Notes: generated by a model from the letters alone, not told the origin. DNA of 7,212 bases from DATBHM01 sp036557505 (GCA_036557505.1 DATBHM010000192.1:1-7212), one strand, 5' to 3'; counted from the stretch's first letter, positions 1 through 5,678 are shown. A program made the numbers and translations.

Positions 1-300
1 GTCGGCGGCGACCGCCTTGCGGATGCTGGTCGCGGCGGCCTTCACCTGACGCTTGGCCGTGGTGGTCTGCGCGGCGGCGCGCTTGGCCGGCGCGGAGTCC
101 TTCACGGACTTGCGCAGCTTCGCGCCGCGTACGGCCAGTTGGTCGAAGTTCGTCGTCATCTCCTTCTGGTACCTGGCCCAGGAGGTCTTGACGTCGAACT
201 CCTTGAGCCCGCCGGCGAAGGTCCTGGCCTTCTCCGCGACGAGGTCGCTCGCGCCGATCGCGGCGTCGAACGTCCTCGTGGCGGTGTCCTGGATCGTCAT
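1..300 (-). CDS. HbhA/phasin-like protein, 3' end beyond window (partial)
   Basis: The first 100 residues are visible; the C-terminus runs off the left edge. The protein starts MTIQDTATRTFDAAIGASDL and continues with a mostly helical, charged stretch to about residue 60. It then becomes Lys/Ala/Arg/Thr-rich (residues about 60-100, with segments such as APAKRAAAQTTTAKR). This plan, an amphipathic 'AAIGASDLVAEKAR' helix followed by a basic Lys/Ala tail, is that of mycobacterial heparin-binding hemagglutinin HbhA and of phasins, which bind host glycans, lipid inclusions or polyester granules. Which of these applies cannot be decided here. The ATG at 300-298 is preceded by a good Shine-Dalgarno sequence. 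The start overlaps the stop of the upstream XRE regulator in an ATGA, suggesting translational coupling. An HTH regulator directly upstream of hbhA is also known from Mycobacterium (Rv0474-Rv0475), which supports the call. No signal peptide is visible. Confidence 0.75.
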   Translation of the reverse strand, partial: MTIQDTATRTFDAAIGASDLVAEKARTFAGGLKEFDVKTSWARYQKEMTTNFDQLAVRGAKLRKSVKDSAPAKRAAAQTTTAKRQVKAAATSIRKAVAAD

Positions 301-923
301 CTCGATGCACCTCCCTTCGTCGGCTCGAAGGATGGGGAGCGGGAGGCCGAAGGGGAGCCGGGTGAGGGCTTGGCTGCAGCCTGCGTCTCCGGCCTCCCGC
401 TCGATCGCTTCCGCCCGGTGGAGCGGGCCCGTGTGGACCCGGCCCCACGGCGGACGGTCGTGGTGGCGCCGGCCGCTCTCGCCGCGGATGCGGCCGGTCG
501 CCGTGTCGACGTCGACGCCTCCGCCTCAACGAGGAGCGTGGCCGCGCTCATGGGTTCCCCCTCCCCGGGCAGCCCCTTGCGCGTGGCCCGGCGACGCGAC
601 GTCTCGTCCCGGAAGCTCGCGTACACGGACAGGAGCGCCTGCTTCTGCCGCTCCGTGAGCCCCGGGTCGCCCATCACGGCGGCGTGGACGTCGGGCTTGG
701 GGTGCTCGTCGAGGATGCCCGCCTGGACGTACAGGGTGTTGGCCGAGATCCGGAGCGCCTTGGCGATGGCCTGCATGATCTCCGCGCTCGGGCGGCGGAG
801 ACCCCGTTCGATCTGTGACAGGTACGGCAGCGAGACGCCGGCCAGCGTCGACAGGCGGCGCAGCGACATGTGCGCGCCGTTTCGCTGGTTCCGGATGTAC
901 GCGCCGAGCTCCCGCACCTTCAT
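297..923 (-). CDS. XRE/Cro-family helix-turn-helix transcriptional regulator
   Basis: A 208-residue protein from the ATG at 923; a GTG directly before it at 926 is an equally possible start. Residues about 6-66 form a textbook XRE/Cro DNA-binding domain: helix 1 with LGAYIRNQR, the turn LSTLAGVS, the recognition helix SLPYLSQIERG (about 31-41), then RRPSAEIMQAIAKAL and LYVQAGIL. This matches actinobacterial regulators next to hbhA-like genes, such as Rv0474, which is much shorter (about 140 residues). From about residue 122 to the end the protein is low-complexity, rich in Ala, Arg, Ser, Thr and Pro, and strongly basic, with no recognisable fold. Its codon bias is also weaker than in the HTH part. 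The tail may be a disordered DNA-binding extension or the result of a frame change. The stop overlaps the start of the phasin-like gene (ATGA), so the two are probably made together. It likely controls its own operon through the upstream dyad. Confidence 0.85.
   Translation of the reverse strand: MKVRELGAYIRNQRNGAHMSLRRLSTLAGVSLPYLSQIERGLRRPSAEIMQAIAKALRISANTLYVQAGILDEHPKPDVHAAVMGDPGLTERQKQALLSVYASFRDETSRRRATRKGLPGEGEPMSAATLLVEAEASTSTRRPAASAARAAGATTTVRRGAGSTRARSTGRKRSSGRPETQAAAKPSPGSPSASRSPSFEPTKGGASR
308..315 (-). promoter_or_regulatory. Ribosome binding site of the HbhA/phasin-like gene
   Basis: On the minus strand GGGAGGTG lies seven bases before the ATG at 300. It sits inside the 3' end of the XRE reading frame. 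It fixes the start of the phasin-like gene and argues for a separate protein rather than a fusion with the regulator. Confidence 0.7.
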
Positions 924-932
924 CACAGTGCG

Positions 933-962
933 AGCCTATCACCGCGTGTATAACAGTTGCAA
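933..962 (-). promoter_or_regulatory. Candidate promoter of the XRE-phasin operon
   Basis: On the minus strand TTGCAA (962-957) and TAGGCT (938-933, preceded by TGA as a partial extended -10) are 18 bases apart. Transcription from them would begin at or a few bases before the GTG/ATG start at 926/923. No Shine-Dalgarno sequence is visible there, so a leaderless mRNA, common in Actinomycetota, would fit. An alternative -10, TATACA at 952-947, would give a short leader and place its -35 over the neighbouring palindrome. Which is used is unknown. Confidence 0.35.
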
Positions 963-969
963 ACACTTG

Positions 970-984
970 GATGCTGCCAGCATC
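970..984. promoter_or_regulatory. 15-bp perfect palindrome, possible operator of the XRE gene
   Basis: GATGCTG-C-CAGCATC is a perfect dyad with 7-bp arms around one central base, about 47 bp before the XRE start and 42 bp after the asparaginase stop. A tight dyad at a promoter edge suits a dimeric HTH protein, and the adjacent XRE regulator is the natural candidate (inference). As RNA it would give a six-pair stem with a three-base loop and no clear U-run, so it is a poor terminator. Confidence 0.4.
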
Positions 985-1026
985 ACACCAGGTCAGCGGG
1001 AGAATCGGCGTTCGAGGCGGCTGGGC

Positions 1027-2004
1027 TTAGGGCCGGGAGACCTCGACGACGGGCTCGATCGCGCCCACCGGTCGTCCGCCTCCGAGCACGTGGGGGCGCG
1101 CGTATTCCGACAAGACCCCGAGCGTCGCGTCGTCCACCAGGTCGAGCTGCCGGAGGACGCTGAGCACGACGGGGGGGATCGCCCGGGCCGATCCGTCGGA
1201 GGTCTTCACGGCGATGCCCAGCCCTGCGCCGAGGCTGGCCGCGCACGACAGCCCCTCGGCGCCACCCTTCTCGATCAGGTCGGGCGATCGTTCCATGAGC
1301 GCGGTCCCGAGCCGGTTCCTCCCGGCCACCAGGTATGGCTGCGAGTGCATCGCCATGGTGGCCCGGCGAACCGAGGGCGCGAGGTCCCCGAGCCGTTCGG
1401 GGCGGGCCAGCCGGGCGTACAGGGTGGCCATGCCGGCGAGCGTCACCCCGTGCACCGGCGCCCCGCAGCCGTCCACCCCGATCGTGGGGTCGGCGATCCC
1501 GGTCCCGGCCCGGACGGCCGCCAGGATGCGCTGCTGGAGCGGGTGCCAGGGATCGAGGTAGCTCGACGTCTCCCACCCGTGGCGGACGCAGGCCAGCAGC
1601 TTGCCGGCGTGCTTGCCGCTGCAGTTCTGCGTGATGCGGCGGCGCTCCTCGGCGGTGGCCGCCCAGTCCCGGTCGAGGGGGTAGTCGGGGGGGTTCTGGA
1701 GGTCGTCCTCGTCGAGGCCGGCGCGGTCGAGCAGGGCGCGGACCGTCTCCACGTGGACGGGCTCGCCGTTGTGGCTGGCGCACATGACGGCGAGCTGGCG
1801 TTCCGGCAGTTCCTCGTTGCCCATCGCGGACAGCGACACGGAGGCCTGGAGCGGCTTGGTGCACGATCGGGAGAACAGCGGCCGGTTCGGATCCCCGGCG
1901 AACGCGACCACCGTGCCGTCCGCGTCGCACACGGCCACGTCGCCGGTGTGGACGGACTCCTGGAGGCCGGACCGGACGACCCGGGCCAGCGGGGCCTCCG
2001 TCAC
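1027..2004 (-). CDS. L-asparaginase II, Rhizobium etli (ReAII) type
   Basis: A 325-residue cytoplasmic enzyme expected to hydrolyse L-asparagine to aspartate and ammonia. It belongs to the Asparaginase_II family of R. etli AnsA, unrelated in fold to E. coli asparaginases and resembling serine beta-lactamases. Hallmarks are visible: the SxxK motif RSCTKPLQA with Ser47 and Lys50; CASHNG (75-80) with the second conserved Ser77; NCSGKHAG with Cys128 and Lys131; DGCGAP with Cys180, which with Cys128 would form the zinc site; and IEKGGAEG with Lys246. Length is normal for the family and nothing essential is missing. The start is a GTG at 2004 with only a weak GGGATCGG-like upstream sequence. It lies 16 bp after the stop of the rsiG-like gene, so it is probably translated from the same mRNA. 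Family identity is secure; preference for asparagine is inferred from the family. Confidence 0.93.
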   Translation of the reverse strand: MTEAPLARVVRSGLQESVHTGDVAVCDADGTVVAFAGDPNRPLFSRSCTKPLQASVSLSAMGNEELPERQLAVMCASHNGEPVHVETVRALLDRAGLDEDDLQNPPDYPLDRDWAATAEERRRITQNCSGKHAGKLLACVRHGWETSSYLDPWHPLQQRILAAVRAGTGIADPTIGVDGCGAPVHGVTLAGMATLYARLARPERLGDLAPSVRRATMAMHSQPYLVAGRNRLGTALMERSPDLIEKGGAEGLSCAASLGAGLGIAVKTSDGSARAIPPVVLSVLRQLDLVDDATLGVLSEYARPHVLGGGRPVGAIEPVVEVSRP

Positions 2005-2020
2005 CGGCGGCCGATCCCGG

Positions 2021-2566
2021 TCAGGGCGTGAGGGCCTCGGCGGGGTTCTCCTTGAACCGCCGCTTCAGCTCGTCCTGGAGCAGGTCGTGGACGCCCATCA
2101 CGGTCTTGCGGTCGGCGGAGACCGTGAGCTCCTCGGCCTCGAGCCGGCGCATCGCGTCGCCGAGCTCGTCGTCCGGCAGGGTCCGGGGGTCCGACAGGGC
2201 CGAGTCGGCGACCAGGCTCTCGACCCGCCGCCGGGCGAGCGTCATCTCGTCGGGCGGCACCGTCAGCCGGACCGCCTCTCCCCGGGACGACCCGGTGGGG
2301 TGCTCCTCGTGGGACATGGCGTGCGCGACGTGATCGACGAGCGTGGAGGGATCCCCTCCCGTACGGCGGCGATCGACCTCCGCGCGCACGATGTCGAGCC
2401 GGCCCTGCACGAGGCGCCGCAGCAGCGAGAGGTACTCGCGTTCGGCGAGGCACTCGTCGCGGCGGTGCCGGAGCTCCCCGAGCGACAGATCCCGCAGCCC
2501 CTCGACGAACCCGGGCGCGGTGATGCGGTCGATCCGGCGGTTCCCGTTGGGCTGTGTCTCGCTCAT
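2021..2566 (-). CDS. rsiG: RsiG/AmfC-like c-di-GMP-type anti-sigma factor
   Basis: A 181-residue protein from the ATG at 2566, chosen over a GTG at 2608 because GGAGGAG lies just before it. In Streptomyces, RsiG (formerly AmfC) binds c-di-GMP and holds the sporulation sigma factor WhiG inactive. Its ligand motif, E-x3-S-x2-R-x3-Q-x3-D, occurs once on each of two antiparallel helices. Both copies are recognisable here. In helix 1 (about 30-70) Ser47, Arg50, Gln54 and Asp58 are present, but Arg43 occupies the Glu position. In helix 2 (about 132-172) Glu146, Ser150, Arg153 and Asp161 are present, but Met157 replaces Gln. The segment LRRLVQGRLDIVRAEV is typical of the family. A hydrophilic, probably disordered linker (about 70-105) joins the helices. 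No whiG is seen in the window. Family membership is confident; c-di-GMP binding and the sigma partner are inference. Confidence 0.85.
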   Translation of the reverse strand: MSETQPNGNRRIDRITAPGFVEGLRDLSLGELRHRRDECLAEREYLSLLRRLVQGRLDIVRAEVDRRRTGGDPSTLVDHVAHAMSHEEHPTGSSRGEAVRLTVPPDEMTLARRRVESLVADSALSDPRTLPDDELGDAMRRLEAEELTVSADRKTVMGVHDLLQDELKRRFKENPAEALTP

Positions 2567-2569
2567 GCG

Positions 2570-2596
2570 CTCCTCCACGGACTGCTCCCCATTATG
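2570..2596 (-). promoter_or_regulatory. Candidate -10 box and ribosome binding site of rsiG-asparaginase
   Basis: On the minus strand CATAAT (2596-2591), one mismatch from TATAAT, stands out in very GC-rich DNA between the cupin stop and rsiG. No convincing -35 is visible (GTCGCC lies 17 bases upstream). A start about seven bases downstream would leave a leader of roughly 18 bases containing GGAGGAG (2576-2570), which sets the rsiG ATG at 2566. This separates the rsiG-asparaginase unit from the upstream operon, though read-through is possible. Confidence 0.45.
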
Positions 2597-2642
2597 GCCC
2601 AGCGGCACGCCGGGGCGACGTCGGAGCCGGGATCGCCGCCGG

Positions 2643-3179
2643 CTAGAACTGGAAGTTGCAGTTCTCGCATCGCCACGCGCCCGTCGGACCGACCGCGCTG
2701 TGGCCGCCGCACCGGGCGCACCGGCGGCACCGGCCGCCGCTCACACAGTCGGCCGGCTCGCTGGTCGTGCCGGGTTCGTCCCAGGTGGTCATCCCCTCGG
2801 CGGGACGGGGGAGCTGGATCGAGAGCAGGTACATGGGTTCGTCGGCCGAACGGAATCCGTGGGGGTGACCGCCGCCACGGCCGACGACCACGCCCGGGTG
2901 GAGCGGCACCGGCGTGGGGCCGAAGGAGGCTTCGCCGGAGCCGCCGAGGATGACCACCCACTCCTCGGAGTCGGGATGGGTGTGGGCGTACGCCGTCTGG
3001 TTCGGCCCGAACGCCTGGAGCGAGATGTAGTAGTCCGAGCCCGTCTGGATGGCGATCCGCCGGAACCCGGTCGGGCACAGCTCGGCGAGATCGGCCGGGT
3101 GCGCTCCGAACACGCCGAGGTTGTCGAGCACCTCGGCGAGGTCCCCGATCACGTGGTCGCTCACAGGGGCATCCAACAT
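2643..3179 (-). CDS. Cupin protein with C-terminal zinc ribbon
   Basis: A 178-residue protein of two parts. Residues about 38-125 are a small single-domain cupin. Metal motif 1 is HTHPDSEEWVVILGGSGE, with His66, His68 and Glu72/73 as likely ligands. Motif 2, GGGHPHGFR, supplies His105 or His107. The C-terminus (about 140-178) holds six cysteines: Cys145, 151, 154, 157, 171 and 174. The pairs CARC and CENC make a zinc ribbon, ending at ...CNFQF. A metal-dependent small-molecule binding, isomerase or oxygenase role is possible, but the substrate cannot be named. It follows two acyl-CoA dehydrogenases on the same strand after 72 bp, suggesting one transcript. The start is uncertain: the ATG at 3179 lacks a Shine-Dalgarno sequence, whereas the GTG at 3164 (giving MSDHVIGDL...) overlaps the stop of a short upstream ORF. 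Confidence 0.85.
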   Translation of the reverse strand: MLDAPVSDHVIGDLAEVLDNLGVFGAHPADLAELCPTGFRRIAIQTGSDYYISLQAFGPNQTAYAHTHPDSEEWVVILGGSGEASFGPTPVPLHPGVVVGRGGGHPHGFRSADEPMYLLSIQLPRPAEGMTTWDEPGTTSEPADCVSGGRCRRCARCGGHSAVGPTGAWRCENCNFQF

Positions 3180-3217
3180 GCGCCGCCCGGCTCGCGCAAG
3201 CGAGCGCTCATCGCCAC
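3161..3217 (-). CDS. Possible leader ORF before the cupin gene
   Basis: An 18-codon reading frame, GTG start at 3217 and in-frame ATG at 3211, translating to VAMSARLREPGGACWMPL. It is preceded at 3230-3222 by GGGAGGGAG, the best Shine-Dalgarno sequence in this gap. Its TGA (3163-3161) overlaps the GTG at 3164 that is in frame with the cupin, forming GTGA. The arrangement looks like translational coupling of a leader peptide to the cupin gene. It is short and could be chance. Confidence 0.25.
   Translation of the reverse strand: MAMSARLREPGGACWMPL
3190..3205. other. Small hairpin ahead of the cupin gene
   Basis: GCTCGC-GCAA-GCGAGC is a six-base perfect stem with a four-base loop in the gap between the second acyl-CoA dehydrogenase and the cupin. 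On the transcribed (minus) strand the loop reads UUGC. No U-run follows, so a strong terminator is unlikely. It falls inside the possible leader ORF and could affect translation of the cupin. Confidence 0.3.
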
Positions 3218-3251
3218 GTTGCTCCCTCCCGCGTGCGCACGGCGGTCGAGG

Positions 3252-4454
3252 CTACAGGCCCATGAGCCGGCCGATGACCTCCTTCATGATCTCGGTCGTT
3301 CCTCCGCCGATCGGGCCGAGGCGCGCGTCCCGCCACGCCCGCTGGACCGGGAACTCCATCATGTAGCCGTAGCCGCCGTGGACCTGGAGCGCCTCGTCGG
3401 CAACGCGCCACGCCAGCTCGTTGGTGTACCACTTGGCCATCGAGACCTCGCGCGTCGCGTCCTCGCCGGCGACCGTCATCCGGAGCGCGTGGTACGTGAG
3501 CGACCGCGCCGCCTCGATCTCCGTTCCCATGTCGGCGAAGCGGTGCCGCCACACCTGGAACTTCGACACCGGCCGTCCGAACGCCGTCCGGTCGTCCGCA
3601 TACGCCATCGCCAGTCGGAGCGTCTCCTCGGCGCCGGACACCGCCGCGAGCGCCATCGCCAGCCGCTCCCACTGGAAGTTCCGCATGATCAGCGCGAACC
3701 CCTCGTTCACCCCGCCGATGCGGGCGTCGTCGCCCACCCGGACGCCGTCGAGGTGGATCTCGCCCGTATACGAGGTCCGCCACCCGACCGTGGACACCCG
3801 GGACGCCGAGTACCCCTCGATCGTCGCGTCCACGACGAACAGCGTGATCCCACGGTTGCCGGCGTCGGGGTCGGTCTTCGCCGCGACCACCGCGAAGTCG
3901 GCGATCGAGCCGTTCGTGACGAACGCCTTCTCGCCGGTCAACCGCCAGGCGTCGTCGTGCCGTTCGGCCTGCGTCGAGATGCCGCCGACGTCCGAACCGG
4001 CGCCCGGCTCGGTGACGGCGAGCGCGCCGATCCGCTCGCCGCGGATCGCCGGAGCCAGCCACCTGCCCCGCTGCTCGTCGGTGCCGAACCGCCCCACGTA
4101 GTACGGCCCGAGGTCCTTGTGGGCCCCGAGCGCGGCGACCACACCGCCGCTCCCGCAGCGCGCCAGCTCCTCGGTGATCACGGCGTCGGCGACCACGTCG
4201 GGCCCCGAGCCGCCGTCGGCCTCTCCGTACTTCGCCCCGAACAGGCCGAGCGACCCCGCCTCCCGGACGACCGAACGGACCGGGAACCCGCCCGAGCGCT
4301 CCCATTCCTCCGCGTGCGGCGCGAGCTCGCGGGCGACCCAGTCGCGCACGGTGGAACGGAGGGCGTCGTGGTCCTCCGTGAACAGTCCGAACCGCGGGAT
4401 CGTCGCGAACCTCGAGCGGCCGGCCGCCGCGCCCGGAGCGGACGCCGTGCTCAT
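3252..4454 (-). CDS. Acyl-CoA dehydrogenase, second of a tandem pair
   Basis: A 400-residue FAD-dependent enzyme, full length for the family, expected to make the alpha-beta double bond in an acyl-CoA and pass electrons to ETF. It shows an N-terminal helical domain (about 25-140); the FAD/substrate signature ALAVTEPGAGSDVGG (144-158), leading into the beta domain with GEKAFVTNG; and a C-terminal domain with RTAFGRPVSKFQVWRHRFADM (289-309), QVHGGYGY (357-364) and IGGGTTEIMKEVI. The position used as catalytic Glu in MCAD (YEGT) is Gly here. The base is instead expected to be Glu263 in FQWERLAMAL, as in long-chain and isovaleryl-CoA dehydrogenases. The first about 20 residues are an Ala/Ser/Gly-rich extension. 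The ATG at 4454 overlaps the stop of the first dehydrogenase (ATGA), implying translational coupling. The acyl substrate cannot be named. Confidence 0.93.
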   Translation of the reverse strand: MSTASAPGAAAGRSRFATIPRFGLFTEDHDALRSTVRDWVARELAPHAEEWERSGGFPVRSVVREAGSLGLFGAKYGEADGGSGPDVVADAVITEELARCGSGGVVAALGAHKDLGPYYVGRFGTDEQRGRWLAPAIRGERIGALAVTEPGAGSDVGGISTQAERHDDAWRLTGEKAFVTNGSIADFAVVAAKTDPDAGNRGITLFVVDATIEGYSASRVSTVGWRTSYTGEIHLDGVRVGDDARIGGVNEGFALIMRNFQWERLAMALAAVSGAEETLRLAMAYADDRTAFGRPVSKFQVWRHRFADMGTEIEAARSLTYHALRMTVAGEDATREVSMAKWYTNELAWRVADEALQVHGGYGYMMEFPVQRAWRDARLGPIGGGTTEIMKEVIGRLMGL

Positions 4455-5617
4455 GGCGCGAACGGCGACCCGCCCGGCGCCATCGTCTTCGAGATGACCT
4501 CGCGCATGATCTCGTCGGTGCCGCCTCCGATGCGGAGCAGTCGCGCGTCGCGCCAGGCCCGCTCGACCCACAGCTCCGTCGAGTAGCCCATGCCGCCGTG
4601 GATCTGCAGGCACTCGTCGATCACGCGGTTCACGACGACCCCCCCGTACAGCTTGGCCATCGAGATCTGCTTGACCGGGTACTCGCCCCGTTCCCAGGCG
4701 AGCGCCGTGTCGTAGGTGAGCTGCCGGGCGGCCTCGAGCGACGTCGCCATCTCCGCGAAGCGGTGGCGCAGCACCTGGAACGACCCGATGGGCCGCCCGA
4801 ACGCGTGGCGTTCCTTCGCGAATGCGAGCGTCCGATCCATCGCGAGCTGCGCCCCGGCCACGCTGCCGGCCACGCCGATCAGGCGTTCGCCCTGGAGCTC
4901 CCACATGATCTGGTAGAAGCCCTTGCCCTCGGCGCCGAGCAGGGCGTCCTCCGGGACCCGTACGTCGTCCAGCGCGAGCTCGGCCGTGTCCGACGACCGC
5001 ATCCCCAGCTTCTCGAGCTTGCGGCTGACGGAGTAGCCCGGCGTGTCGGCGTCGACGAGGAACAGCGAGAACCCGTCGTAGCCCCGGGCCTTGTCGGTGC
5101 GGGTCACCAGCACGCAGAAGTCGGCCCGGACACCGTTCGTGATGAAGATCTTCCTGCCGTTGATCACCCACCCGTCGCCGTCGCGGACGGCCGTCGTCTC
5201 GATGTTGGCGACGTCGCTGCCGGCGTTGGGCTCGGTGATGCCGAGGCACACGATGCGGTCGCCCTTGATCGCGGGGACCAGGTAGCGGCGCTTCTGGTCC
5301 TCGGTGCCGTAGCGGTGGATGGGCGGCGTGGCCATCTCGCTCTGCACGGCGACGGCCATCCCGACCCCCCCGGAGCCGACCCCGGCCAGCTCCTCGGCCA
5401 CGACGATGGCGTGGCCCCAGTCTCCGTCCTGCCCGCCGTACTCGGCCGGATAGCGCACGCCGAGCATCCCGAGATCGCCCATTCGTCTGAACACCCGGTC
5501 CGGGAAGTGGCCCTCGCCTTCCCAGTCGTTGGCATGTGGGGCGAGCTCGGACTCGACGAACCGCCGGATCGTGGCGCGCAGCTCTTCGTGCGCCGGGGTG
5601 AACAGCGGGTGGAGCAT
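4451..5617 (-). CDS. Acyl-CoA dehydrogenase, first of a tandem pair
   Basis: A 388-residue FAD-dependent flavoenzyme of beta-oxidation type, family length, from the ATG at 5617. Landmarks: LFTPAHEELRATIRRFVESEL at the N-terminus; CLGITEPNAGSDVANI (124-139) for FAD and substrate; GWVINGRKIFITNG; HAFGRPIGSFQVLRHRFAEM (271-290); QIHGGMGYSTELWVERAWRDARL (338-360); and IGGGTDEIMREVI at the end. As in its partner, the MCAD-type catalytic Glu is Gly and Glu244 in LQGERLIGVAG is the likely base, the isovaleryl/long-chain arrangement. It leads the operon: upstream are a candidate -10 and a 25-bp dyad, downstream it overlaps the second dehydrogenase by four bases. The start has only a weak GGGGCG before it, which fits a leaderless or near-leaderless message. 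Substrate unknown; medium/long-chain or branched acyl-CoA is inferred from the active-site type. Confidence 0.93.
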   Translation of the reverse strand: MLHPLFTPAHEELRATIRRFVESELAPHANDWEGEGHFPDRVFRRMGDLGMLGVRYPAEYGGQDGDWGHAIVVAEELAGVGSGGVGMAVAVQSEMATPPIHRYGTEDQKRRYLVPAIKGDRIVCLGITEPNAGSDVANIETTAVRDGDGWVINGRKIFITNGVRADFCVLVTRTDKARGYDGFSLFLVDADTPGYSVSRKLEKLGMRSSDTAELALDDVRVPEDALLGAEGKGFYQIMWELQGERLIGVAGSVAGAQLAMDRTLAFAKERHAFGRPIGSFQVLRHRFAEMATSLEAARQLTYDTALAWERGEYPVKQISMAKLYGGVVVNRVIDECLQIHGGMGYSTELWVERAWRDARLLRIGGGTDEIMREVISKTMAPGGSPFAP

Positions 5618-5626
5618 CGCCCCGGG

Positions 5627-5632
5627 AATGTA
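5627..5632 (-). promoter_or_regulatory. Candidate -10 box of the acyl-CoA dehydrogenase operon
   Basis: On the minus strand TACATT (fitting TANNNT) directly follows the 25-bp dyad. Transcription about seven bases on would start within a few bases of the ATG at 5617, giving a leaderless or very short leader. No clear -35 is visible because its region is occupied by the dyad, as expected for a repressor-controlled promoter. Confidence 0.4.
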
Positions 5633-5657
5633 CCCCACTGACCGCCGGTCAGTGGGG
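5633..5657. promoter_or_regulatory. 25-bp perfect palindrome, likely operator of the acyl-CoA dehydrogenase operon
   Basis: Two 12-bp arms, CCCCACTGACCG and CGGTCAGTGGGG, face each other across one central base without a mismatch. The dyad lies between the stop of the TPR gene (5679) and the ATG of the first dehydrogenase (5617), covering the expected -35 to spacer region of its promoter. Size and symmetry suit a dimeric TetR-type repressor, the family that often controls fatty-acid degradation genes in Actinomycetota. The regulator is not in the window. It could also fold as an 11-pair hairpin with a GCC loop and help terminate the TPR transcript, but no U-run follows on the transcribed strand. 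Confidence 0.65.
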
Positions 5658-5678
5658 CGCGGGAGCGGCCGAACCCCG

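Noticed and set aside
949..954. TATAAC on the plus strand as a rightward promoter
   Set aside because: No supported gene lies on the plus strand, and there is no -35 at a suitable distance.
985..1026. Terminator for the asparaginase gene
   Set aside because: No strong stem followed by a U-run is visible on the transcribed strand; the nearby dyad at 970-984 is better explained as an operator.
139..2031. Long plus-strand open frame of 630 codons opposite the regulator and asparaginase genes
   Set aside because: It lies antisense to clearly recognisable proteins, has no family-like sequence of its own, and long antisense frames are usual in GC-rich DNA.
2343..4586. Plus-strand open frame of 747 codons
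   Set aside because: Spans antisense to four genes with strong homology; composition is Arg/Pro/Gly/Val/His-rich as expected for a shadow frame.
4455..5249. Upstream extension of the second acyl-CoA dehydrogenase frame
   Set aside because: It overlaps the first dehydrogenase out of frame; the ATG at 4454 with ATGA overlap is the natural start.
4598..5641. Plus-strand open frame of 347 codons opposite the first acyl-CoA dehydrogenase
   Set aside because: Shadow of the dehydrogenase codons; no recognisable domain or ribosome binding site.
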